Origin: Acetobacter farinalis
Lineage (GTDB): Bacteria > Pseudomonadota > Alphaproteobacteria > Acetobacterales > Acetobacteraceae
Length of the DNA: 64,000 bases
Assembly (NCBI RefSeq): GCF_026240015.1
Contig: NZ_JAPIUX010000002.1
Span: 62,001-126,000 of the forward strand
Direction of reading: 5' to 3'
Numbering within the stretch: position 1 is the first letter of the stretch; each line of letters begins with the position of its first letter. A model generated the notes under the pieces. That model saw only the letters and a program-made list of their open reading frames with translations, was not told the DNA's origin and searched no databases. The position numbers and the translations under genes are program-made. Positions 44,215 to 51,771 of the stretch are shown one piece after another.

Positions 44215-45030
44215 TCAGCCAGCGGCGATCAGGTCCGCGATCATGGCGGCTTTCTCTGTGCGGATATGGCCTTTTCCACTCGCCGTTGCCGCCCAGACGG
44301 GGTTCACACTCAAGGTCTTGCGGGTAGCCGCGACGACATCGTTACGCTGGTCCAGCCCATTATCACCGTGATAGGCCAGCACCAGCATCGACATCCAGTT
44401 CCGGCCGGCACTGTAGCGGGCGGTATAAAGCTGGTAGGCATTGAGAGCGCCAGCCGCGATCCACCCGTCGGTCTGCGGAAAGACGTAGGACCGGACATAG
44501 GCGGTGTATTCCTTCGTCGGCACGAAATAATCGTAGGGAACCACCATGTAGACCGGGTCCGGACCGTCATCGGCAGGGCCACCATGGCCGACCGGATCCG
44601 AGAGCGTGCTTTCCACGGCTGTGACATTCGCCAAGTCCGTTGCACTCAACCCGGCAGGGGTTTTGGCATCGATCGCCCGCCAGGAGGTGAGTTGTGCATC
44701 ATTGCGTAAATCAAGAATCAGCAACGCATCCCAGGTGTTGGCATCAACAAGGCGGCTGAACAGGATGCGGTAATGCGCCAGACTCCCTTGGGCCTGTAAC
44801 GCATGCAAGCGTGGTGCCAACTGGGTGCGCAGCGTGTGCAGCAGGGCCGGTCGTCCGGCAGGAGTGCTGCGATAGGAAATGATCAGGGATTGAGTAGACT
44901 GGGGCTTTACATCACTTTCGGCGGCATGCGCCACGTCATGTACGGCGACCGTTGCCAAGGCAAGCAAGGCTGCCACCACACGGGGACCCCATCCGCCTTT
45001 TCTGCCGACGGGGAATGCACTGCCAACCAT
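44215..45030 (-). CDS. exported protein, unknown
   Basis: The 271-residue protein has a signal peptide with an Arg/Lys-rich start and hydrophobic VVAALLALATVAVHDVAHA, cleaved near residue 36. The mature part has SLIISYRSTPAGRPALL, WDALLILDLRNDAQLTSWR and YMVVPYDYFVPTKEY. I do not recognise a family; two halves with similar lengths (TxxDxALLxLxxR-type) might point to a duplicated ferredoxin-like fold, but this is a guess. AGAGGA lies 8 bases before ATG 45030; a longer frame to 45174 is not needed. It faces the YncE-like gene. Confidence 0.7.
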   Translation of the reverse strand: MVGSAFPVGRKGGWGPRVVAALLALATVAVHDVAHAAESDVKPQSTQSLIISYRSTPAGRPALLHTLRTQLAPRLHALQAQGSLAHYRILFSRLVDANTWDALLILDLRNDAQLTSWRAIDAKTPAGLSATDLANVTAVESTLSDPVGHGGPADDGPDPVYMVVPYDYFVPTKEYTAYVRSYVFPQTDGWIAAGALNAYQLYTARYSAGRNWMSMLVLAYHGDNGLDQRNDVVAATRKTLSVNPVWAATASGKGHIRTEKAAMIADLIAAG

Positions 45031-45390
45031 AGAGATATCCTCTTCGCGTTCATGTCTTGTACGCGCAGGACCATGCCATGGAAATGAGACACCCAGAATT
45101 AAATAGTTGGTATGTTCTGGCAGCACTTCTGGCGTTGATCGAGTGGAAACCGACCGGCGAAATAGGCCTGTCAATAAAGGCGCCGTGGGCCTGAGCTTCT
45201 ACCGCCTGTCTCCAGTGGGCAGACCTTAAAAAAAGCCTGTCTCGCCGCAGAAGATTTTTGTAAGCACTTTCGGTTTGTCAGAACGACAAGGCCTATCAGC
45301 ACTTTTTATCAATTTGCTTTGGAAATATGCAATGCGGCTAGAGGAATGAGACTTTCATTCTTCTAAGCTCCAGATTTTTCAAGGAAAATC
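45031..45390. other. left flank of the island, no gene
   Basis: About 360 bases between the exported-protein gene and the left repeat of the island. It holds the upstream region of that minus-strand gene. The last part is AT-rich, with a near-palindrome around CCAGATTTTTCAAGGAAAATC (AGATTTTTC / GGAAAATCT) at about 45371-45391, just outside the left att repeat. Confidence 0.4.
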
Positions 45391-45437
45391 TGGAGCGGGC
45401 GATGGGATTCGAACCCACGACCCCAACCTTGGCAAGG
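45391..45437. repeat. left attachment site (attL)
   Basis: 47 bases identical to 56036-56082. They correspond to the tRNA-Gly 3' half, from the anticodon loop to CCA, read on the minus strand. Downstream of this point the sequence leaves the tRNA, so this is a tRNA fragment and not a gene. Confidence 0.93.
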
Positions 45438-45576
45438 GATGCTTTATACAGTGAAATCAATCACTTAATAAAGCAAAGGTATGCAAAAGACGCACGAAAC
45501 ACCAAGGAGTCGCTACGGTGTTGCGTGCTATCAGCGTTCTACCAAAGTCGAGTCGCCATGACAACGAGGTATCGTC

Positions 45577-47601
45577 ATGAGCGGCTCCATAAACAGCGCG
45601 TTCAAGGCGTGCATGAAGGACGTGGCGCTTGCTCTTCTGGGCGAGCCGAATTCATCAGCGTCAAGCAAGACGGAACTACGCTTCGGGACACGGGGCAGCC
45701 TGTCAGTCGATCTGACCAAGGGCACCTGGTATGACAACGAGGCTGGTGAAGGCGGCGGGACCATTGATCTGGTCATGCGTCACCTCAGCCTGACCAAGCC
45801 GGATGCGGTCAAATGGCTGCAAGAACACGGCCATATAGACCGCCCGGAACAGAAACCCGCCGTCAAACCGCGAATCGTCCAAGGCTACGACTACCATACG
45901 GAAGATGGTGAATTCCTGTTCCAGATATGTCGGATGGACCCGAAAGACTTTCGCCAGCGCAGGCCGCTGCCTGATGGTGGCTGGTCCTGGTCAACCAAAG
46001 GCTTGCCCCGCATCCCGTATCGTTTGCCGGGGCTGATTGAAGCCATACAGCAGAAGCAGACCATCTATGTGGTGGAAGGCGAGAAATCAGCGGACAAGCT
46101 GCACAGCCTTGGCCTGACAGCGACATGCAGCCCAGGCGGGGCAGGCAAGTGGAAACCAGACTGCACCAGATACATGCGCGGTGCGGATACGGTCATTCTG
46201 CCCGACAACGATTCGCCTGGGCAGAAACATGCCAAGATGGTCGCCAAGGCCATTCAGGGCGTTGCAGCACGCATCCGAGTCGTGAACCTTCCTGATCTGC
46301 CGGAGAAGGGCGATGTGTTCGACTGGCTGGCCGCAGGCAGGACCGTGGCCGATCTGGAAGCTGTGGTTCAGGCAGCGCCGGACTATGATGCCGGAGCCTT
46401 GGAACCGAAACACATCCTCAGACCGGCATGGCTTGATGACTGTCAGGTCGATGACCGTGGACAGCCCATCCCCAACGTGGCGAACGTGCTGCTGGCCTTG
46501 CGGGCGGATGAACAATTTTCCAGCAGCTTCGCACTGGATGAAATGCAGTGCATGCCGTTCCTCATGAAGCAACTCGGTCCGCAGGCGGAGCCGTTCAAGG
46601 CGCGACCGCTAACGGATGAAGATGTGACGGTGGTGCAAGAGGCGTTGCAACTTGCTGGTCTGCGCCGGATTTCCAAGGATGTGACCTTTCAGGCCATCAG
46701 CCGGGTTGCTTATGAGCGCCGCTTTCATCCAGTTCGTGCCCACCTTAACGGCCTGAAATGGGATGGCATACCCCGCCTTGATACGTGGCTGACTGACTAT
46801 ATCGGTGCCGATCTCACGGATTACACCCAGGGCATCGGGCGCATGTTCCTGATCGGCCTGATTGCCCGCATCATGAAGCCCGGCTGCAAGATGGATTACA
46901 TGCTTGTGCTGGAAGGCCAGCAGGGAGCCAGAAAATCCACTGCCTGCGCTATCCTTGGCGGTGACTGGTATTCGGACAGTCTGCCAGACCTGAAAACCGG
47001 CAAGGATGTGCCAGTGCATCTACGCGGCAAATGGGTGATCGAAATTGCGGAACTATCCGCATTGGGCAAGGCCGAGAACGAACTGCTCAAGTCCTTTCTT
47101 ACCCGCACAACAGAACGCTACAGGCCGCCCTATGGCCGAATGGAAGTGGTCGAACCACGCCAGTGCATCCTGATCGGAACAACCAATAAATCCGTGTATC
47201 TCAGCGACGAGACTGGCGGACGCCGGTACTGGCCGGTGAAGGTCGGCAAGATAGACACGAAATTATTGGCGCAGGATCGTGACCAGCTTCTGGCTGAGGC
47301 CGTGGATGCGTTCCGCAAAGGTGAACAATGGTGGCCGGACGGTGACTTTGAACGCCACATCATCAGACCCGAACAGGAAGAGCGGTTCGAAGTCGATGAA
47401 TGGGAAGGACTGATTGCCAAGTATCTAGACCTTCGCCCGAAAGTCACAATCCAAGCCGTGGCTTATGACGCTTTGGCCTTTGAAAACAAGAAGATCGGAG
47501 TAGCTGAGCAAAGACGGATTGCCAAGATCATGGAGCGGCTTGGTTGGAGACGAGGGAACAGAGGTCACGGTGGAGTCAGATATTGGGAGAAACAGTCATG
47601 A
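45577..47601 (+). CDS. TOPRIM / VapE-family primase-helicase
   Basis: Replication protein of 674 residues. TOPRIM catalytic residues appear as E168 (YVVEGEKSADKL) and D210/D212 (ILPDNDSPGQKHA). The C-terminal half is a VapE/VirE-type (D5-like) ATPase: Walker A GQQGARKS (447-454), Walker B WVIEIAEL (486-493) and the GTTN sensor. A zinc finger is not visible at the N-terminus. GAGG lies 7 bases from ATG. Such proteins replicate phages and satellites from an adjacent origin, and the inverted repeat just downstream fits. The stop overlaps the next start (ATGA). Confidence 0.92.
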   Translation: MSGSINSAFKACMKDVALALLGEPNSSASSKTELRFGTRGSLSVDLTKGTWYDNEAGEGGGTIDLVMRHLSLTKPDAVKWLQEHGHIDRPEQKPAVKPRIVQGYDYHTEDGEFLFQICRMDPKDFRQRRPLPDGGWSWSTKGLPRIPYRLPGLIEAIQQKQTIYVVEGEKSADKLHSLGLTATCSPGGAGKWKPDCTRYMRGADTVILPDNDSPGQKHAKMVAKAIQGVAARIRVVNLPDLPEKGDVFDWLAAGRTVADLEAVVQAAPDYDAGALEPKHILRPAWLDDCQVDDRGQPIPNVANVLLALRADEQFSSSFALDEMQCMPFLMKQLGPQAEPFKARPLTDEDVTVVQEALQLAGLRRISKDVTFQAISRVAYERRFHPVRAHLNGLKWDGIPRLDTWLTDYIGADLTDYTQGIGRMFLIGLIARIMKPGCKMDYMLVLEGQQGARKSTACAILGGDWYSDSLPDLKTGKDVPVHLRGKWVIEIAELSALGKAENELLKSFLTRTTERYRPPYGRMEVVEPRQCILIGTTNKSVYLSDETGGRRYWPVKVGKIDTKLLAQDRDQLLAEAVDAFRKGEQWWPDGDFERHIIRPEQEERFEVDEWEGLIAKYLDLRPKVTIQAVAYDALAFENKKIGVAEQRRIAKIMERLGWRRGNRGHGGVRYWEKQS

Positions 47602-47870
47602 GCACGAAACCAAGTGGTGACGCGGTGACGCATGGTGACGCATTTCTCCTATATAACCCCCATACGCGCACGCACCCGCACACACACGGAAAACCATTAT
47701 ATAAGAAAGTGCGTCACCATGCGTCACCGTGTCACCAAACCCCGCTTGATGACCTCGCCAATGCCGTACAGCGGCTGACCATAGACCGGCGTGATCCAGA
47801 GAAGTTTCACCAGGACAAGTCTGAGATCGTCGCGGCTTTACGGCGCATGGCACGGAAGGCGCGGTCATGA
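47598..47870 (+). CDS. small island protein over the candidate origin
   Basis: The 90-residue frame is tied to the primase-helicase and HNH genes by ATGA overlaps at both ends. The N-terminal half is His/Thr/Pro-rich (NPHTRTHPHTHGKPLY), dictated by the repeat DNA beneath it; the C-terminal half (LDDLANAVQRLTIDRRDPEKFHQDKSE would be the core, about 50-80) is helical. It may bind DNA or just carry the origin. No family is recognised. Confidence 0.6.
   Translation: MSTKPSGDAVTHGDAFLLYNPHTRTHPHTHGKPLYKKVRHHASPCHQTPLDDLANAVQRLTIDRRDPEKFHQDKSEIVAALRRMARKARS
47616..47736. repeat. inverted GGTGACGC array, candidate replication origin
   Basis: The left arm (47616-47642) has GGTGACGC three times, the last two separated by AT. 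The right arm (47710-47736) is its reverse complement with one mismatch in 27. Between them lie 67 bases, whose edges repeat the symmetry (TTTCTCCTATATAA left, TTATATAAGAAA right) around a CA/CG-rich centre. Iterons flanking AT-rich sequence beside a replication gene are typical of satellite origins. Not proven. Confidence 0.7.
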
Positions 47871-48145
47871 GCGAACCGTTTTACCGCACCCAGGCATGGC
47901 GCAGACTACGCGCTGCCTGCCTCAAGCGTGATCCAGTCTGCACGGTTGCCGGATGCACCCGGCGGTCCGTTGTGGCCGATCACATCACACCCAGAAGCAA
48001 AGGCGGTGCGGACAGCCTGTCCAACCTGCGCGGCCTGTGCATCCAGCACCACAACATGCGCCGCCAAGGCAATGAACCATGGCTCAAGGGCTGTGATGCT
48101 TCTGGCAAACCCAATGACCCAACACACTGGTGGAATTCAAAATGA
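47867..48145 (+). CDS. HNH endonuclease
   Basis: The 92-residue protein has an HNH fold: H39 (ADHITPRSKGG), N53 and the H61-H62-N63 segment (NLRGLCIQHHN), with C25/C30 and C58 likely binding zinc. Small HNH proteins next to terminases of HK97-type phages are required for packaging cleavage. It overlaps its neighbours by four bases on both sides. Confidence 0.92.
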   Translation: MSEPFYRTQAWRRLRAACLKRDPVCTVAGCTRRSVVADHITPRSKGGADSLSNLRGLCIQHHNMRRQGNEPWLKGCDASGKPNDPTHWWNSK

Positions 48146-48471
48146 CCAACACAAACCTGATCAGCACCCTGCGCACCGAACTGGACCTGCCAGACGATAG
48201 CAGGGATGACCGACTGAATGACATTCTCACCCAGGCATGGGGCATTGCCTCCGACTATTGCCAGCAGGACCTGACCACCCTGTCACCCGTTCCGCAGACA
48301 GTCACCCGCACCGTGCTGGACATTGCCGCCGCCATCTACCATCAGGCTGGCCGTGACCGCTCCATCACGGAAGACACGTGCGAAGGCGTAGGATCAACCA
48401 GCTTTGGCCTGACCAGATGGACCGATCAACTGACCGGCCTTGATCCTTGGCGCGTCTATTATGTGGCCTGA
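48142..48471 (+). CDS. head-tail connector (gp6-like)
   Basis: The 109-residue protein resembles the phage gp6-like connector/adaptor family: TLRTELDLPDDSRDDRLNDIL, then the helical VTRTVLDIAAAIYHQ. It would join portal to a tail or neck. Its presence without any tail gene suggests that heads made by the island accept tails of another phage. ATG overlaps the HNH stop. Confidence 0.75.
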   Translation: MTNTNLISTLRTELDLPDDSRDDRLNDILTQAWGIASDYCQQDLTTLSPVPQTVTRTVLDIAAAIYHQAGRDRSITEDTCEGVGSTSFGLTRWTDQLTGLDPWRVYYVA

Positions 48472-48547
48472 AAATCTCTCAGAGCTACGGGGGTGCGACC
48501 GTTCGGGGGTCACAAAAATAGTTAGTTTCAGATTGAGGTTTTGAAAA

Positions 48548-50182
48548 ATGGGCCTTCGTGGACCCGGTGCAAAGCCAGTGTCATCGCCAAAGACCCCGGC
48601 ACCATTGCCGCTCTTTGGCGATGCACCCGGCACCACGCCAGCAGGGTTTGCCGCAGAGCAGCCCTTAACTGGCGAGACACGGGCGGAACGCCTGATCTGC
48701 TGGATAGAACGCCTCACCGTGACCAGCGGGGCGCTGGCAGGCCAGCCCATGCGGCTGGATGGCTGGCAGAAAGATATCATCCGCGCCTTGTATGAGACCG
48801 ACGAGGACGGCCTGCGCTTCGTCCGCACAGGCGTGATCAGTATGGGCCGCAAGAATGGCAAAACAGGTTTAGCCTCAGCCTTGGCGCTTGCCCATCTGTG
48901 CGGGCCGGAAGCCGTAAGGCGTGGACAGGTGCTGAGCGCCGCAGCAGACCGGGGGCAGGCGTCTATCGTGTTTGATGAGATGGTCGCCTTCGCCCTGGAA
49001 CAGCCTCACCTTGCTGCGCGGCTGGTGGTTCGTGCCTTCAACAAAACTGTGGAAGATGCCGTGACAGGCTCAATCTACAAGGCGCTGTCCGCCGATGCCC
49101 GAAAGGCGCACGGCCTGTCACCCACATTCGCCATTGCAGACGAGGTTGCCCAGTGGCGTGACCGGGATCTGTTCGACGCCCTGAAAACGGGTGGCGGCGC
49201 ACACCGGGAAAGCCTGCTGCTGGGCATTTCCACCCGCTCACCCGATGCTGACAACCCGCTCGAAGAGCTGCTGCGCTACGGTGCCAGCGTGGCGGACGGC
49301 ACGTTCCCTGACCGCACCTTCAAGTCCTTCGTCTGGTCCGCACCGATGGATGCAGACCCATGGTCGGAGGAAACGTGGCGTATGGCAAACCCGGCCCTGG
49401 GAACATTCCGCAGCCTTGAAGATATCCGCTCTCAGGCAATGCAGGCCATGCGCGTGCCCAGTCAGGAAGCCGCCTTCCGCTCCTACACGCTCAACCAGCC
49501 CGTGGCGGCTGACGTGCGCTTCCTGCGCCCTGATGACTGGGACGCCTGTGCAGGCAATGCTGAGGCATCAGGCCCGTGTTACTGTGGCCTTGATCTGGCA
49601 TCCGGCGCGGGTGATCTGACGGCCTTCTCTTTCTACTGGCCCGAGACGGGAAAGCTGAAGGTCACGGCGTTCCTGCCCAGTGAACTTATCCAGGCGAAGC
49701 AAGCGGAGGATCGCGCACCGTATGCCGAGTGGGTTTCGGCTGGGTTAATCGAATTGATACCAGGGCGAGCGATTGACCGGGCATGGCTGGCCGTTTGGAT
49801 TGCCCAGGCGATCGAAGGACTGGACGTTGTGTCCATCGCGTCTGACCGCTGGTGCCTGACGGATTTTCTGGCTGTATGTGACCGCGAGGGCATCGCCCTG
49901 CCCATGAAGCCGATTGGCATGGGCTTCAAGGACCAGAGTCCTGCCATTACGGCCTTTGAGGGTTCCGTCCTACAGGCGACCATCAGGCACGGCGGCAACC
50001 CACTGTTGCGCTGGGCTGTCTCCAATGCTGCCTTGGACGTGGACCCGGCGGGCAACAGAAAACTGTCCAAACAACGCGCCCGTGGCCGCATAGACCCACT
50101 GGTCGCCGCCGTGATTGCAGTCGGCACTGCTGCCCAGGCACCAGCACTCAAGGCCATGATGGTCACGGTTCTGGATTTTTAG
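48548..50182 (+). CDS. phage terminase large subunit
   Basis: DNA-packaging motor-nuclease of 544 residues. The ATPase part has Walker A GRKNGKT (100-106) and Walker B FAIADE (194-199); the nuclease begins near D349 (YCGLDLASG) and continues through IASDRW and RIDPLVAAVIA. The type is HK97/P27-related. No small subunit gene is adjacent: the preceding gene is the connector and the 76 bases between lack a frame. The N-terminus (MGLRGPGAKPV) looks like the start commonly seen on such terminases. Confidence 0.93.
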   Translation: MGLRGPGAKPVSSPKTPAPLPLFGDAPGTTPAGFAAEQPLTGETRAERLICWIERLTVTSGALAGQPMRLDGWQKDIIRALYETDEDGLRFVRTGVISMGRKNGKTGLASALALAHLCGPEAVRRGQVLSAAADRGQASIVFDEMVAFALEQPHLAARLVVRAFNKTVEDAVTGSIYKALSADARKAHGLSPTFAIADEVAQWRDRDLFDALKTGGGAHRESLLLGISTRSPDADNPLEELLRYGASVADGTFPDRTFKSFVWSAPMDADPWSEETWRMANPALGTFRSLEDIRSQAMQAMRVPSQEAAFRSYTLNQPVAADVRFLRPDDWDACAGNAEASGPCYCGLDLASGAGDLTAFSFYWPETGKLKVTAFLPSELIQAKQAEDRAPYAEWVSAGLIELIPGRAIDRAWLAVWIAQAIEGLDVVSIASDRWCLTDFLAVCDREGIALPMKPIGMGFKDQSPAITAFEGSVLQATIRHGGNPLLRWAVSNAALDVDPAGNRKLSKQRARGRIDPLVAAVIAVGTAAQAPALKAMMVTVLDF

Positions 50183-50412
50183 TTCATCCATATCTGCTTA
50201 AAGTAAGCGTCAAACCATCGCTCTACACAGGCATCAGCTCCACCAGTGCTTCTGAATTCGAAATAGTGGCTGTATCCCTTTCTATCGACCCATGCCTTAA
50301 AGTCATAGTAGCTGATAAGATTGCTACCGTAGGGCTGCTGAATGCCAGATTCAGCAGCCCAATCCCCAAACATTTTCTGGAAAGCTCTTTCCGCTTCTTC
50401 TTTTTTAACCAT
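50179..50412 (-). CDS. small antisense-oriented island protein, unknown
   Basis: The 77-residue frame has a good GAAGGA ribosome site 9 bases before ATG, and overlaps the terL stop by four bases. It has many aromatic residues (YYDFKAWVDRKGYSHYFEF) and charged helices at the N-terminus. It is the only minus-strand gene of the island. No family is recognised. GC is lower than in the flanking structural genes. Confidence 0.6.
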   Translation of the reverse strand: MVKKEEAERAFQKMFGDWAAESGIQQPYGSNLISYYDFKAWVDRKGYSHYFEFRSTGGADACVERWFDAYFKQIWMN

Positions 50413-50671
50413 TTAATATTCCTTCTTGACACTAACATTTAAAATTGGCAGTCATAGCAACGGAGCTTGAACACTCCATATATAGGCTAGGGCGGCCCTG
50501 CACGAGAGCAGAAATCCGCATAATAGAATTCGCTCCGGGGGCGATGAGGGTATGTCCAAGAGGGCAACCTCCAAAGCCTTATCGGCCTGTCTCTAGCCAG
50601 GTGTTCAACCCCCGGAGTATGCGCCTTGAACAGTGTATGCTTCCGGCAATCTTGCTAGAGGAGCCGCACAC

Positions 50672-51133
50672 ATGCGCTCATTGTCCCGCCGTGACATTTT
50701 CCCTGCCATAGGAGCCACCGCGCTGGCAGGCATCGCCGCCGCCGGTTTTGCCAAACCCGAAACCCTGACCGCCGCGCCTACCGCGAAGCCGGAAGGGAAA
50801 AGCCCGATTATCAAAGCCCGGGACGAGTATTTCTCTGCTCGTGCCGATGTAGAACGCATTGGCGACGAACCCGCTGCAACACCAGGCCACCCTCACCATC
50901 AGGACAACAACGAGCGGAGCCTTGCTGCATGTGAAGCAATGTGGGCTGCAATCGCCTTTCTGGCGCATACTCCCGCAAAAAACCTACATGACCTAAAAGC
51001 AAAAACGGAAGTAGCCAACATAGAATTTCCTGAATATTGCGATGCTTTTGTAATGGAAGAAACTTCGGATGAGGTGCAGTTGGCAATATCAATTATTTCG
51101 GACCTGCACCGCCTATCCGCGGCATTGGCTTAA
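50672..51133 (+). CDS. Tat-signal exported protein, unknown
   Basis: The 153-residue protein begins MRSLSRRDIFPAIGATALAG, with twin arginines and a hydrophobic stretch typical of Tat export, cleaved near AKP at about 30. The mature part has a helical, acidic C-terminal half (EMSD-like; EETSDEVQLAISIISDL). GAGGAG 8 bases before ATG fixes the start; a frame 13 codons longer is not used. An exported protein is unusual between terminase and capsid genes; it may be a moron that changes host surface or defends against phages. Confidence 0.7.
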   Translation: MRSLSRRDIFPAIGATALAGIAAAGFAKPETLTAAPTAKPEGKSPIIKARDEYFSARADVERIGDEPAATPGHPHHQDNNERSLAACEAMWAAIAFLAHTPAKNLHDLKAKTEVANIEFPEYCDAFVMEETSDEVQLAISIISDLHRLSAALA

Positions 51134-51165
51134 AAAGCTATGGACAAACTCCATTGGTTTGTGAG

Positions 51166-51196
51166 AGAAAGCTATGGTTTATCACTATAGCTTTCT
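51166..51196. repeat. inverted repeat between two island genes
   Basis: AGAAAGCTAT and ATAGCTTTCT form a perfect 10-bp arm pair around an 11-base centre, ending just before the ribosome site of the 186-residue gene. It could be a weak terminator or a dimeric-repressor operator. There is no T-tract. Confidence 0.5.
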
Positions 51197-51208
51197 AGGT
51201 GTTCCATA

Positions 51209-51769
51209 ATGTCTAAAAAACTTCCACCAATCCCGCCTGTCCCAGCAAAAGTGGCCGCAGCCATCAATAGAACAACGCAACTTGCGATTAACGAGGCGAT
51301 TTCCAAAAAACTCTATAACTGCGCACCCACCACTGTGCCGGGTAGCCGTCGGATTTTCCAGGAACTCGATATCCTTGGTCTTCGAGTATTCTTTCATCTC
51401 TGTGACGTGGGCTTTAACCATAACTGGGCCGGTAGAATGGCCTGTAACGTGAGAATGTGGGCCAGTTCTGATGTGCCTGCTGGATTCAAACTTGTAGAAG
51501 TCCGGTTTCCTCACAATTTTTCATATCCTTCAGGGATTGGTATTTTTGAAGATAAAAACGGTAATCTTGTAGATTACAAAGGACAAAAGCCAATACCCGA
51601 TCATGAATTAGCTCGTTCATCCATTTCTATAGCTGTCTCAGGGCACCTTGAGGATATTCGGATGGTATTTCAGCAGCTTATCGAAGAAGGGGTTATTGCT
51701 CCCGTTTCGCGCAAAAGCACTACTGATGAAACTAGCTACGCATATGACGTAGTAAAGGATGCTGAATAA
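51209..51769 (+). CDS. unknown island protein
   Basis: The 186-residue protein has Pro-rich start (KLPPIPPVPAKVAAAIN) and a mixed alpha/beta body (IFQELDILGLRVFFHLCDVGF, FPHNFSYPSGIGIFEDK). No domain is recognised. Codon use is poorer in G/C than that of terL and capsid, suggesting a separate origin. AGGTG 7 bases before ATG. It ends two bases before the capsid start, so it may be co-transcribed with the head genes. Confidence 0.6.
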   Translation: MSKKLPPIPPVPAKVAAAINRTTQLAINEAISKKLYNCAPTTVPGSRRIFQELDILGLRVFFHLCDVGFNHNWAGRMACNVRMWASSDVPAGFKLVEVRFPHNFSYPSGIGIFEDKNGNLVDYKGQKPIPDHELARSSISIAVSGHLEDIRMVFQQLIEEGVIAPVSRKSTTDETSYAYDVVKDAE

Positions 51770-51771
51770 TC

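Noticed and set aside
45391..45437. Second tRNA-Gly gene
   Set aside because: Only the 3' half is present; no D arm or acceptor partner follows, so it is an attachment-site remnant.
45402..45734. 110-codon frame starting inside the left att repeat
   Set aside because: It reads tRNA-derived sequence at first and then overlaps the primase-helicase start in another frame; no ribosome site or family.
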